Shown: in pieces, positions 34,420 through 43,596 of the stretch | Layout: the number at the start of each line of letters is the position of its first letter | Position numbering within the stretch: the stretch's first letter is position 1 | Assembly (NCBI RefSeq): GCF_017743935.1 | Contig: NZ_JAGHRE010000008.1 | Coordinates: 226,030 to 290,029 of the forward strand | Direction: 5' to 3' | DNA length: 64,000 nucleotides | DNA from: Tropicibacter sp. R16_0 | GTDB lineage: Bacteria > Pseudomonadota > Alphaproteobacteria > Rhodobacterales > Rhodobacteraceae | Program-made: the position numbers and the translations under genes | The notes under the pieces: generated by a model | What the model was told of the DNA's origin: nothing | Seen by the model: only the letters and a program-made list of their open reading frames with translations | Databases searched by the model: none

Positions 34420-35358
34420 ATGACTGACACACACACAACGCATGACGCCCTAGAAGATCCGCGCAATGCGGACATCAAAATCTACGTGAATGGAAAACTG
34501 GTTCACCGCGATGACGCCAAGGTTTCGGTTTATGATTCCGGCTTCATGCTGGGTGATGGCATGTGGGAAGGGTTGCGTCTTTATGATGGGCAATGGGCCT
34601 TTTTCGAAGAGCACATGGACCGCTTTTTCAACTCGTGCAAGGCCGTCAGCCTGGATGTAGGTATGGACGAGGCGGGCATACTGGAGGCGCTCAATACAAC
34701 GGCCAAGGCCAACGGGATGACCACAGATGTGCATTGCCGGATGATGTTGACCCGTGGCACCAAGGTGAAACCGTTTCAGCACCCATCACTGTCCAGATCA
34801 GGGCCGACCTTGGTCATCATTCTGGAACACTCCAAACCGGTGAACAGTCTACAAAGTGCGGGCATTCGATTGGCGACCGTGCCTCAGGTACGAGGCCTGC
34901 CGACGAGCCAGGACGCAAAATACAACAGTCATTCGAAGCTCAATTGTGTTATCGCCTGCCTTCAAGCTGAACAGGCAGGAGCAGACGAAGGGTTGATGTT
35001 GGACCCGCATGGGTTCGTGAACACCACCAATGCCTGCAACTTCTTCATCGTACGGCGTGGTGAGGTTTGGACGTCGACTGGCGACTATTGCATGAACGGA
35101 GTGACCCGGCAAAAAGTCATCGACTTGTGCCGGGCGGATGGCATTCCGATCTTTGAAAAGAACTATTCTTTGTACGAGGCTTATGGCGCGGACGAAGCGT
35201 TCTTGACCGGCACCTTTGGCGCGCAGACACCTGTCGCCTCAATCGACGGGAAACCGATTGGCACCACCGATCGCCCAATTATGACCCGCATTCAGGCTTT
35301 ATATAAGCAGGCAATCGCGGATTATGTTGCCGCCTGCGAAGCTCAACCCAAGTCTTGA
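34420..35358 (+). CDS. class IV aminotransferase (branched-chain/D-amino acid type)
   Basis: This 312-residue PLP enzyme of fold type IV has the N-terminal block YVNGKLVHRDDAKVSVYDSGFMLGDGMWEGLRLYDG, the Schiff-base Lys in DAKYNSHSKLNCVIA, the phosphate-contact region DPHGFVNTTNACNFFIVRRGEVWT, and GVTRQKVIDL. Substrate preference (branched-chain amino acid, D-alanine or other amine) cannot be told from sequence alone. It lies 99 bases after the response regulator on the same strand and overlaps the convergent BTAD regulator by 16 bases. Confidence 0.9.
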   Translation: MTDTHTTHDALEDPRNADIKIYVNGKLVHRDDAKVSVYDSGFMLGDGMWEGLRLYDGQWAFFEEHMDRFFNSCKAVSLDVGMDEAGILEALNTTAKANGMTTDVHCRMMLTRGTKVKPFQHPSLSRSGPTLVIILEHSKPVNSLQSAGIRLATVPQVRGLPTSQDAKYNSHSKLNCVIACLQAEQAGADEGLMLDPHGFVNTTNACNFFIVRRGEVWTSTGDYCMNGVTRQKVIDLCRADGIPIFEKNYSLYEAYGADEAFLTGTFGAQTPVASIDGKPIGTTDRPIMTRIQALYKQAIADYVAACEAQPKS

Positions 35359-36938
35359 TATCTATCCCAGGTCAGCAAGTTCTTCTGCCGCACCAGACTG
35401 ACCGGATATAGCGGATCGTTGACGAAACGGTCCAACGTGAACTCGGGTTCCAGTTTCTTTAGTTCCGCCATCACATGAGCCGCTTTGTCATGCTCTTTCA
35501 GATCGGCGTAAATCGCGAGCAAGTATCTTCGCGGCGGTCGAAATTGCGGAGCAAGACAGGCCGAGGTTTCCAGCGCCTGTTTTGCCGTCGCAATATCCCC
35601 GGCCTTGAACGCGGCCAGGCCCAGCTGGAACTCGCACCAGAACTGAAGCGGCGTGCGGGCCGCCAAGCGCGAGGCGACACGCGCGCTGCGCAGCGCATCC
35701 TCTGTTCTTCCGGCATAGATGGCAACATTGGCGAAGGCCCACCATGCCAACGGATTGGCCGGATTAACCTGTACTGCCATTTTGGCAAGATCCGCGCCTG
35801 CCGCTGCATTCCCGCGCTCCAGAAGAACCTGAGCATTCGCTGCTGTTGACAGAACCACAGAGTTCATCGGGTCCATTTCGATCGCCTTTGCGGCCAGCAT
35901 CTTACCGCTTTCGACGCAGGCTTCTGGGGCATCCGTGAACTGTTCGATAAGGTTGATAACGGCGATCTGTGCTTGCCAGCCCAAGAATTGAGCCGCGTTC
36001 CTGCTGTCCATTGCATCAGACAGCATTAGTGCCGCCTGGTTCAACTCATCTGGTTGAAAGGAAAAAATGCGGGGTATCGCGGCACCCAGAACCAGCGGCG
36101 GGCAAGCATCGGTGCCTAGCAAGTTGCGAGATTGCGCCAGATACCGGGTCAATTCGGACTGCAACTGAAAAGCCGTTCCCAAAAGCGCGAGGTTTTGGTG
36201 TTCGTCTTGAGAGTCAACAGACACGGGCAATGTACGAGCCCAAATCTGCCTGTTCAATCTTGGGTCATTTGCGACCAACCGAACCGAAGCCGTACCTTCG
36301 GTTCCACCAACCATTCCTATGGTGACCGTAACAAGCCGATCCTGGCTGTTGTCATTGGCGTTTTCCGTCAGTTCAAGTTCCCCCTGCTCTCGCAGGGCGC
36401 GACTGATCATATCCGCAAAGTTCTGCAACAGGGGCGGGTGCGCGCCCTGTTCATCCAGAGTCAGAACAACCTTCCAGCGCGAAGCAAACTGGTCTGCCAG
36501 CACCGGGATACGGGCGGGCGATCCGCTGCCGCGACGCATGGACTGCAGCCAATTTCTAAACTCGGGATCAGCAAGATCCATCCCTTCCAGGAATTCCCCT
36601 GCTTTCTGACTGTCCCCCTCATCCCACAAAACGCAAACAAGATCTGAATTCAGGGCAACATCCTGTCGCGAGGCTTCGAGCACATTGACATGTTCACCCA
36701 AGGCCCGACGCAGAGCAGACAGTGACTGGCGCAAACTGGCGCCGGCATGGGCGGCATCGCTTTGACTCCAGAGCTTGCTCTGCAACCACGAACGTGTCCG
36801 CAGAAAATTGGGTGACGTCGCAAGGAGTGCCAGCAGAGCCTGGGCTTTTCGGGACTTCGGTGTCCAATCTTGACCATCCGACCCAGTTACACGAAACGGG
36901 CCGTTCAATTGCACAGTTAAAACAGGCTCGCTTGTCAA
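35343..36938 (-). CDS. BTAD/SARP-type transcriptional regulator with TPR-like C-terminus
   Basis: This 531-residue protein has an OmpR-like winged helix at the N-terminus (LTVQLNGPFRVTGSDGQDWTPKSRKAQALLALLA, LQSKLWSQSDAAHAGASLRQSLSALRRALG, residues 6-85). A bacterial transcriptional-activation region follows, then a helical repeat (TPR-like) half with NAQVLLERGNAAAGADLAKMAVQVNPANPLAWWAFANVAIYAGR. It is transcribed away from the GGGI/PAP2 and subtilase genes, which makes those its likely targets. Confidence 0.85.
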   Translation of the reverse strand: MTSEPVLTVQLNGPFRVTGSDGQDWTPKSRKAQALLALLATSPNFLRTRSWLQSKLWSQSDAAHAGASLRQSLSALRRALGEHVNVLEASRQDVALNSDLVCVLWDEGDSQKAGEFLEGMDLADPEFRNWLQSMRRGSGSPARIPVLADQFASRWKVVLTLDEQGAHPPLLQNFADMISRALREQGELELTENANDNSQDRLVTVTIGMVGGTEGTASVRLVANDPRLNRQIWARTLPVSVDSQDEHQNLALLGTAFQLQSELTRYLAQSRNLLGTDACPPLVLGAAIPRIFSFQPDELNQAALMLSDAMDSRNAAQFLGWQAQIAVINLIEQFTDAPEACVESGKMLAAKAIEMDPMNSVVLSTAANAQVLLERGNAAAGADLAKMAVQVNPANPLAWWAFANVAIYAGRTEDALRSARVASRLAARTPLQFWCEFQLGLAAFKAGDIATAKQALETSACLAPQFRPPRRYLLAIYADLKEHDKAAHVMAELKKLEPEFTLDRFVNDPLYPVSLVRQKNLLTWDRYQDLG

Positions 36939-37148
36939 CTTTACTTACCTTCAAAGAAAGAACTTCTTCGGCCAGACACAAGGAGTTAGCTCCTTGGCCT
37001 AGCGCCTAAACCTTACGGCAAGTGCATGGTGCGCGGAAAGCTTTTTCGTGAACCCAGCGTGATTTTCTCAGATATCAATTGACGGACTTGCGGCGGGTTT
37101 CGATCCTGCATGAATCATGTTTCAAAAATTTTTCTTGGGGGAAGACAA

Positions 37149-38342
37149 ATGGGGCATCGTAGCGTTTTGCTTGGTGGAGGAATCGGCGGCGGTATCGGGG
37201 GTGGTATCGGTGGCGGCATTGGCGGTGGTATCGGAGGGGGTATCGGCGGCGGCATAGGCGGCGGCATAGGTGGAGGTATTGGCGGCGGCATCGGCGGGGG
37301 TATCGGTGGCGGCATCGGTGGGCGTGTGTCCGCTGATCCAGGTGCCGTTGCGGCCACACGGATCACCGCCCATGACGCACTGGCAAATTACTGGGCGCCT
37401 CCGGCGGGCAACCTGCATGTCGCCTGGTCACCCGACCCTTCTGATCTCGGGTATTTGTCGACGCAACGACGCCTGTCGGTGATACTTGGGTCTTTGACAC
37501 CCTTGTTTCCCGTAACGTCTGACGATAGCGGCCGTGTGACGGTTGGTGCGCAGGGCCATGAAATTTGTACGATCAAAGCCCCGTCTGTTGACGAGGTGGC
37601 GGCCCAAATGACCTGGCTGCGGGCATATGCGGACCTGCGTGCGGATCGTGTGCACGAAATCCTGGTACAAGCCGAAGACATCACTTCGGCGTTTATGGCC
37701 ATCCGTCCCTTTGGAATGCCACCTCGGCAGGACACGGCCGAATGGATTGCTCTGACGCAGCAGGTCGCGATCATCGTCGAGATGCAGGTCAAACACCTTT
37801 TGCATCTGCCACGCCCTGCCCTCTTCTCAGAGAAACTGCACCCCGTCATCGATACGCCGGATCACAGTGCCTATCCGTCGGGGCATTCGACCGAGGCTTT
37901 TGCAATCGCCACCGTTTTGAACCGTTTGGAATTCGGTCAAAGCGCCCAAGGCGGTGTTGACGCAGGCAAGCAGGTGTTTGAATTGGCCCACCGCATCGCC
38001 GTGAACCGCACAATAGCAGGGGTGCACTATCCGATCGATTCCATGGCTGGAGCAGCTCTTGGGTTTAGCATCGGCGAAGCAGTCGCGGCCTTTGCCACTG
38101 GCGAAAAGGCAACTTGCTACAACTTTGATCCCTCTCAGTATCTGAAGGTTGGCACAGACGGTAAGGTCGTTGTGAACGAAGACTTCACTCTGGCCAATCT
38201 GAAAAAGATCGTGACAGGGACAGAGGGACAGAGCTTTGGTCAAGCACCGGGTTATGTCGCGGCCCACTGGGGCGATGCAGTCAAAGGTTGGGCAAACGGT
38301 CCCGGAGTACCCCCCGCAAGCGCGCCGGGTCAGGGAGGCTGA
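37149..38342 (+). CDS. PAP2/vanadium-haloperoxidase-like phosphatase with (GGGI)12 N-terminal repeat
   Basis: ATG 37149 is preceded by GGGGGAAG and gives 397 residues. After MGHRSVLL come twelve exact Gly-Gly-Gly-Ile units (residues 9-56). The C-terminal domain holds the complete PAP2 signature: Lys...Arg-Pro in KHLLHLPRPALF, PSGHSTEAFA, and Arg-x5-His-x3-Asp in NRTIAGVHYPID. These are the phosphatase or vanadate-binding residues shared with vanadium haloperoxidases. There is no ordinary signal peptide. The subtilase gene starts two bases after its stop, so the two form an operon. Confidence 0.85.
   Translation: MGHRSVLLGGGIGGGIGGGIGGGIGGGIGGGIGGGIGGGIGGGIGGGIGGGIGGGIGGRVSADPGAVAATRITAHDALANYWAPPAGNLHVAWSPDPSDLGYLSTQRRLSVILGSLTPLFPVTSDDSGRVTVGAQGHEICTIKAPSVDEVAAQMTWLRAYADLRADRVHEILVQAEDITSAFMAIRPFGMPPRQDTAEWIALTQQVAIIVEMQVKHLLHLPRPALFSEKLHPVIDTPDHSAYPSGHSTEAFAIATVLNRLEFGQSAQGGVDAGKQVFELAHRIAVNRTIAGVHYPIDSMAGAALGFSIGEAVAAFATGEKATCYNFDPSQYLKVGTDGKVVVNEDFTLANLKKIVTGTEGQSFGQAPGYVAAHWGDAVKGWANGPGVPPASAPGQGG
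37173..37316 (+). repeat. twelve 12-base units encoding Gly-Gly-Gly-Ile
   Basis: The repeat has a period of exactly 12 bases (GGN GGN GGN ATH). The units differ from each other almost only at third codon positions, with GGT, GGC, GGA and GGG and with ATC, ATT and ATA all used. A partial unit (Gly-Gly-Arg-Val) follows at 37317. The spacing of glycines makes a GxxxG glycine-zipper pattern over 48 residues. Confidence 0.95.
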
Positions 38343-38344
38343 TC

Positions 38345-40474
38345 ATGCTGACCTGGGGAGACTGGATGGATCATCCCCTGGGCTATGAAACGCCCTATGT
38401 GGATTGGTTCGATATCCTTCACGAAGGACGACGAGGTGACAAACCGGAGTTCGTAAGGCAGATTGTGCCGCGTGCTGCCGATGACTTCAAAAGCCTCGAC
38501 ACTGGGGGCGATGCCCTGGCGGGGGCAGAGACGGCTGAGCCTGGACCGTTCGTCATCAGATCGCCAAAGTTCATGACCAACACCGGTTTTTCCGACTGGT
38601 GGAACAATCGATCGGACAAACAGACCTGGCTGCCTCCTGCGGATACCTTTGACTATCCGACAGTGGACGATGACGCGGTGATCATCGGGATCATAGACGT
38701 GGGTCTGGCGCTTGGTCACCGTCGATTCCGCTTGGCAGACGGGCGAACCCGCGTTTTGGGCACTTGGCTGCAAGGTGCTCCAGTCGACGGGCAAGGTGAT
38801 GTTCCCGAGGCGGCACCTCACCTTCCGTTTGGCGGTCATCTGTTTGAGGCACAGATAAACGAGACGTTGACAAAGGCCAGCATCGGACAAGACCTGAAGG
38901 CGCCGTTGGATCAGGACGGGTTCAACCGAATGGCTGGCCTGACGAACTTCTCGCGACCAGAAACCGAGCGTTTGCTGGCCGGGCGTGCCTCGCATGGCAC
39001 CCATGTGATGGGGCTTGCGGGGGGTGCGGACCCCGATACCGCTCAAGGCCGCGTGTTTGCCGAAAAAACGCGCTTTCTGCTGGTTTCGCTGCCGCCCGCA
39101 CTTGCTTTTGGAGAGGGCGGAACGTTCCTCGATTTCTATCTGATTTACGCGCTCAGGTGGCTGGTCGAGGCCAATGCACGAATCGCCGAGAAATCCGGTT
39201 TGGATAAACCCCGGCCGATGGTGGTTAATGCATCCTTCGGCAAGCATGCCGGTTCCAAGGACGGAGCCCAACCGTTCGTCAACGCCATGCTGCATCAAGG
39301 TCAGTCGGGGCGCTCCGCAGCCCAAGGCGTGGACGAAGTGACCACCCGCGTTCCGTTCCACGCGGTGCTTCCGGCAGGAAACTCGAACCTGGACCGGGCC
39401 ACGGCCAAGTTTTTGCTGACACCCTTAGAGTCACCCCAAGCCGAGATCGATTGGGTTGTTCAACCCGACGACGAGACGTCGAACTTTCTTGAGATCTGGT
39501 GCGAGGAAACAAGCGACAGCGAGGCGGGAGACTGCCCCTTGGCAATCGAATTGGTGCCGCCAGGGCAAGCGCCCGTGGGAGAAGGAGCAGGAGCGGATGG
39601 GCAAATTCAGGAGCTTTTCAGAACCGTAGCCACCGAAAGTGTGCAACAGCTGGCGCGAATTTACTGTCAAAGGATCGACCCTCCCAGCGCTGAAACGGGC
39701 GACGTCGATGCCGTTCGGCGTTTCCGTTACCTGCTTTGCTTGGGACCGGATCGATATCGCAGCGACATATGGGACAACCCACCCTCGGGACGGTGGACAG
39801 TGAGGTTGAAGAACCTTTCGCCAGACAAACCATTGTCAGTGTCTGCCATGGTGCAAACGGACCTGCCAGTGATGCCGGGGTCGTCAGTAACGCGCGCGGC
39901 CTACCTGGATGATCCGACCTACGAGAAATTCACCGAAGACGGCAGGGTGCGGGACACCCATGACTATCGATTCCGCAGGCTGTTTCAATCCGAGTCAGAG
40001 GCAGCCGATCTGGACACAGGTGAATTCGTCAAACGGCACGGCACACTGAATACCTATGCCGCCAACAGCACGGTCGCGACAATTGCAGGGTACCGGGCAA
40101 ATGACGGCAGGCCTGCTGCCTATTCCTCGACCGGTAGAGGGATAAAGGCAGGTCCTGATGCTCGCGGGGCGCCCACGATCGCGCTTCCAACGGACGACGG
40201 CTATGCGCATCCGGGGGTATTGTCTGATGGGGCCAGTGACGGGTCGGTTGTCGCAATGCAAGGCACCAGCTTTGCAAGTGCGATGGCCACACGGATGGTT
40301 GTGAATGCTTGGTTGAGCCGACAGCACGACCCTTATGGCAACATTCCGATCAATCAGTTTCTTGCGGTGACCGCGCAGCGGCAACCTGCACAAGAAGGAT
40401 GGTTCAAATCGCCGGTCGAGGTGACAAAGGTGGGGGCTGGTCGTGTTGTCTTCGACGATCGAAGATCTCGCTGA
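38345..40474 (+). CDS. subtilisin-like (S8) serine protease
   Basis: ATG 38345 (MLTWGDWMDHPLGY) with GGGAGG upstream gives 709 residues. All catalytic elements are present: Asp in VIIGIIDVGLALGH near residue 117, His in GRASHGTHVMGLAGG near residue 220, oxyanion Asn in VLPAGNSN, and Ser in GTSFASAMATRMVVNAW near residue 640. A beta-rich insert precedes the Ser block. No signal peptide is seen, so it acts in the cytoplasm or leaves by another route. It is operon partner of the GGGI/PAP2 protein. Confidence 0.92.
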   Translation: MLTWGDWMDHPLGYETPYVDWFDILHEGRRGDKPEFVRQIVPRAADDFKSLDTGGDALAGAETAEPGPFVIRSPKFMTNTGFSDWWNNRSDKQTWLPPADTFDYPTVDDDAVIIGIIDVGLALGHRRFRLADGRTRVLGTWLQGAPVDGQGDVPEAAPHLPFGGHLFEAQINETLTKASIGQDLKAPLDQDGFNRMAGLTNFSRPETERLLAGRASHGTHVMGLAGGADPDTAQGRVFAEKTRFLLVSLPPALAFGEGGTFLDFYLIYALRWLVEANARIAEKSGLDKPRPMVVNASFGKHAGSKDGAQPFVNAMLHQGQSGRSAAQGVDEVTTRVPFHAVLPAGNSNLDRATAKFLLTPLESPQAEIDWVVQPDDETSNFLEIWCEETSDSEAGDCPLAIELVPPGQAPVGEGAGADGQIQELFRTVATESVQQLARIYCQRIDPPSAETGDVDAVRRFRYLLCLGPDRYRSDIWDNPPSGRWTVRLKNLSPDKPLSVSAMVQTDLPVMPGSSVTRAAYLDDPTYEKFTEDGRVRDTHDYRFRRLFQSESEAADLDTGEFVKRHGTLNTYAANSTVATIAGYRANDGRPAAYSSTGRGIKAGPDARGAPTIALPTDDGYAHPGVLSDGASDGSVVAMQGTSFASAMATRMVVNAWLSRQHDPYGNIPINQFLAVTAQRQPAQEGWFKSPVEVTKVGAGRVVFDDRRSR

Positions 40475-40533
40475 GTATGGATCGACGATGCAATAGCAAC
40501 CGTAGTTCGACACGAGGAACCCGGTAACGATAG

Positions 40534-40576
40534 GTTCCGGCGGCACCAGGCTTTGATCACCTGGTGTCGCCGGAAC
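40534..40576. terminator. 17-base-pair hairpin between convergent genes
   Basis: Arms 40534-40550 and 40560-40576 are complementary at 16 of 17 positions (the exception is a G-T pair) around a nine-base loop. It lies 60 bases after the subtilase stop and overlaps the last codons of the convergent AbrB-family gene. No T-tract is present on either side, so it may act as a bidirectional, non-canonical transcription barrier. Confidence 0.55.
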
Positions 40577-41618
40577 TGGCACGACGCGTCAGTATTCCCG
40601 CCACGGTAACGGTCAAGATGATCCTGAACAGATGATGCGTGGTGACCAAAATCGGTGCGATGCCAAGGCTCAGCGCCACCAGGCTCATCTCGGTCACGCC
40701 ACCGGGCGCAAAACTGATCAGCAAAGCCTGAAATGAGATGGGAACCACCTTTTCCAGAACGATGGCGAACATGGACGCAAGGGCAAGCGTCAAACCGACA
40801 GATACGGCCCCCAGCCCAAAGGCCGCAAGAAGACGACGGGGTGTCGAGCGCGCAAAGTTGGCGCCAAGACCTGAGCCGACAACCAACTGGGCCAGGTTCA
40901 TCAAGCTCACCGGACCGTTCACCTCAACTGCAGTTGTCGCCTGAAACACGGCGGTCACGATCATCGGCCCGATCAAGGGACCTGCAGGGAGTTTCAACCA
41001 AGGCCCAACCAGGGCACCAACGACGGCAAGGATCAGAAAGAGCGCCGTGTCCGTTAGCTGTGCGGGCGCCTTTTCAAGGGTTTGCCCAGCAGCGCTGCCA
41101 ACAGTTTCACCAGTAACCAGTTGGAACAACAACGGCACCGAAACGATGACAAGCACAATCCGCACAAAATGCTGAAGGGTCAGGGTTTCCGCGTCACCTC
41201 CTGCTTTTTCCCCAAGAGATACGGCTTCGATCAACCCCCCGGGCATTGCCGCGTACATGGCAGTGACACGGTCAAGACCGCCCAGGCGACGAAAAATGGT
41301 GTAGTTGATCAGCTGAGCTGCGGCCACGAAAAGCACCATTGCCCCCAAAGTCACCAGAAGGTCTGGGGCGGCATCGAAAGCGTCTGAACTGAAAGTCGAA
41401 CCGATCATGGTGCCAATGATGGCGATAAAGGTATGACGAAGTCGGATGGGAAACCAAAGACGCTGACCTGAGCGTGCGTAGCTCACGAGTGAAACTGTTG
41501 CGGCCATAGCCATGCTTCCCAACAGGTACGGGATCGGCAGGCCGATCCAATCCGCCAGAACCGCACCAAATAGCCCGGAACCAAGGATCAGGACCAATTG
41601 GAAAAACTTGTTGTTCAT
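40557..41618 (-). CDS. AbrB-family (duplicated AbrB, COG3180-type) membrane protein
   Basis: The start MNNKFFQLVLILGSGLFGAVLADWIGLPIPYLLGSMAM (ATG 41618) gives 353 residues with about ten helices in two similar halves (compare IPYLLGSMAMAATV with GPLIGPMIVTAVF). It carries motifs of this family such as AMYAAMPGGLIEAVSLGEKAGGD and LISFAPGGVTEMSLVALSLG. Members are sometimes labelled ammonia monooxygenase or transcriptional regulator, but the sequence is that of a transporter-like membrane protein of unknown substrate. It is divergent from the sulfatase gene. Confidence 0.85.
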   Translation of the reverse strand: MNNKFFQLVLILGSGLFGAVLADWIGLPIPYLLGSMAMAATVSLVSYARSGQRLWFPIRLRHTFIAIIGTMIGSTFSSDAFDAAPDLLVTLGAMVLFVAAAQLINYTIFRRLGGLDRVTAMYAAMPGGLIEAVSLGEKAGGDAETLTLQHFVRIVLVIVSVPLLFQLVTGETVGSAAGQTLEKAPAQLTDTALFLILAVVGALVGPWLKLPAGPLIGPMIVTAVFQATTAVEVNGPVSLMNLAQLVVGSGLGANFARSTPRRLLAAFGLGAVSVGLTLALASMFAIVLEKVVPISFQALLISFAPGGVTEMSLVALSLGIAPILVTTHHLFRIILTVTVAGILTRRASSGDTR

Positions 41619-41950
41619 CTCAGAACTCTTTCCTGCAGGGCACACATCCGGGTTGATCTCCAGTCTCTCAGTCACTCCAGGTTCAGCAAAGGTGCAAGCA
41701 CAAATAATGCTGCATTCGCAAGATTAATGTTGTCTATAGCAACAACACAAGGTAATCTGCGCACAACGCGGCTGCCAGCACTGCGAAGTCTGACAAATAA
41801 ATGAAGGGGCAAGAACGCAGGTGTAGTCTTGGTCGCTTGATGGAACCGACGGCTGTCAAACCGCGACGCGACGAGCGCCAGGACGCTATTCGATACTTTC
41901 AGGACCCTCTGACGGGTTTGGCAATTTCACACACAAAGGTTCGAAAACCC
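41619..41950. other. 332-base divergent promoter region
   Basis: It lies between the AbrB-family and sulfatase genes. A weak inverted repeat (GTTG...CAAC around 41730) is the only symmetry seen. An in-frame ATG at 41801 could extend the sulfatase, but the added residues do not look like a signal peptide or a domain. Confidence 0.45.
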
Positions 41951-43480
41951 ATGACACGCCCAAACTTCGTTTTCATAACCTCTGACCAACATCGCGGTGA
42001 TTGTCTTGGGGTCGAAGGCCGCAACATTCGCACGCCGCACCTGGATCAACTTGCGGCAAATGGGACGCGGTTTACTTCAGCCATTTGCCCGTCCCCTGTG
42101 TGTCAGCCATCACGGGCTTCGATACTGACCGGACAGTTATGTCGAACGCACGGCGTGCATGACAATGGCATCGACCTGGAACCAAAGGTTGGTGAAAACG
42201 GGTTCGCCGGCGCGCTTGGAGCCGCCGGGTATCAGAGCGCCTATTTTGGTAAAGCACATTTCTCAAGCTATGACGCGCGTCACAAGACCGGCACTCCGGA
42301 AAGCGTTTTGTCATCCGAAGACTACGGCGATGATTGGTATGGCCCCTACATGGGCTTCGACCATGTCGAGATCATGATCCACGGGCACAACTATTTCACG
42401 CCTCAGAAACCACCGCGCGGCCAGCACTTCGAGCGGTTCTACTATGGCTCGGGTCTAGGGGATGAATTGAACAGGCTCTACAACGAGGCAGGCCGGGACA
42501 CCAAGGATGCGGCGCAAACTTGGCATTCGCAGCTGCCATTGGCTTATCACAACACCCCCTGGACTGCAGACCGCGCCATTGATTGGTTGAAGTTCAAGCG
42601 GGACAGCGACAAACCCTTTGTAACCTGGATCAGCTTCCCTGACCCGCACCACCCGTTCGATTGCCCCGAGCCCTGGTCACTGCTGCACGACCCCAAGGAC
42701 GTGGATTTGCCCGAACATCGGACACGCGATCTGGAAAACCGGCCCTGGTGGCACAAGGCAGCGTTGGACAACGAACCGCAGGGCGACCCGGAATCGATCA
42801 GGATCCGCAGGGAGTATTCAAGGATCCCGCAGCAGACTGACGATCAACTGCGTGAAATTATCGCCAACACATACGGTCAGATCGCGCTGATTGATCACAA
42901 CATCGGCCGGATCATGAATGCGCTGCGCGAGGTGGGATTGGACGAAAACACCTATGTCATCTACTCGGCAGATCACGGAGATTGGCTGGGAGATCATGGA
43001 TTGGTGCTGAAGGGCCCAATGTTCTACGAGGGCCTTTTACGAATTCCTCTCATCGTCCAGGGGCCGGGTGTACCCGCAGGGATGGTTGTTGATGAGCCGG
43101 TGTCTGCAATTGATCTGGGACCCACATTTTACGACCTCGCCGATGTTGCAGCTCGGGCACCTCAACACGGCCTAAGCCTGCGCCCGCTTTGGGAGGGCGA
43201 AGAGGCAACACGTGACTTTGCAATGAGCGAATGGGAGCTTTTGTCAAATCGTGCTGGGGTGGCTTTGTCCCTGCGGTGTGTACGCACAAAATCCGCGAAA
43301 CTGACAAAAGACATGCGCTCTGGCGCGGGAGAGATGTATGATCTGAGCCGCGATCCAAATGAGATGGTCAATGTCTTCGACGACCCCGAATTTGCCGAGC
43401 TACGTGCAACACTGGAAAGCTATTTGGATTTGAGACCGGATGACATTGGTCCGAACCGCACCCCGGTTGGCCCCGCCTAG
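41951..43480 (+). CDS. sulfatase-family hydrolase
   Basis: ATG 41951 (MTRPNFVFITSDQHRGDCLG) gives 509 residues. The formylglycine site is CQPSR in SPVCQPSRASILTGQ (Cys near residue 54), the substrate for sulfatase-maturing enzyme. Metal ligands are in TSDQHRGD and VIYSADHGDWLGDHGL. The C-terminal GEMYDLSRDPNEMVNVFDDPE is typical of arylsulfatase/phosphonate monoester hydrolase relatives. It probably removes sulfate from organic esters in the cytoplasm, since no signal peptide is visible. Confidence 0.92.
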   Translation: MTRPNFVFITSDQHRGDCLGVEGRNIRTPHLDQLAANGTRFTSAICPSPVCQPSRASILTGQLCRTHGVHDNGIDLEPKVGENGFAGALGAAGYQSAYFGKAHFSSYDARHKTGTPESVLSSEDYGDDWYGPYMGFDHVEIMIHGHNYFTPQKPPRGQHFERFYYGSGLGDELNRLYNEAGRDTKDAAQTWHSQLPLAYHNTPWTADRAIDWLKFKRDSDKPFVTWISFPDPHHPFDCPEPWSLLHDPKDVDLPEHRTRDLENRPWWHKAALDNEPQGDPESIRIRREYSRIPQQTDDQLREIIANTYGQIALIDHNIGRIMNALREVGLDENTYVIYSADHGDWLGDHGLVLKGPMFYEGLLRIPLIVQGPGVPAGMVVDEPVSAIDLGPTFYDLADVAARAPQHGLSLRPLWEGEEATRDFAMSEWELLSNRAGVALSLRCVRTKSAKLTKDMRSGAGEMYDLSRDPNEMVNVFDDPEFAELRATLESYLDLRPDDIGPNRTPVGPA

Positions 43481-43596
43481 CCCTTCACCTGCCCTGGCAA
43501 GCTTCAACTTGTCAGAGGTGTTGGCACACGGTTGGCTTTCGCAAATGTGTCGACTTGCCAGTGGCGACGAACCTTTTCGCGTCCCGCGGGGCTGCT

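Noticed and set aside
37173..37316. CRISPR-like or minisatellite array
   Set aside because: The 12-base units lie wholly in frame within a gene, have no spacers and vary only synonymously; it is a coding repeat.
37115..37418. proline-rich or Thr/Asp-rich minus-strand frames over the GGGI repeat
   Set aside because: They are mirror translations of the 12-base repeat with no start signals and no domain.
41801..41950. 50-residue N-terminal extension of the sulfatase
   Set aside because: The family-typical start MTRPNFVFITSDQ is at 41951; the extension has no signal peptide character or conserved motif.
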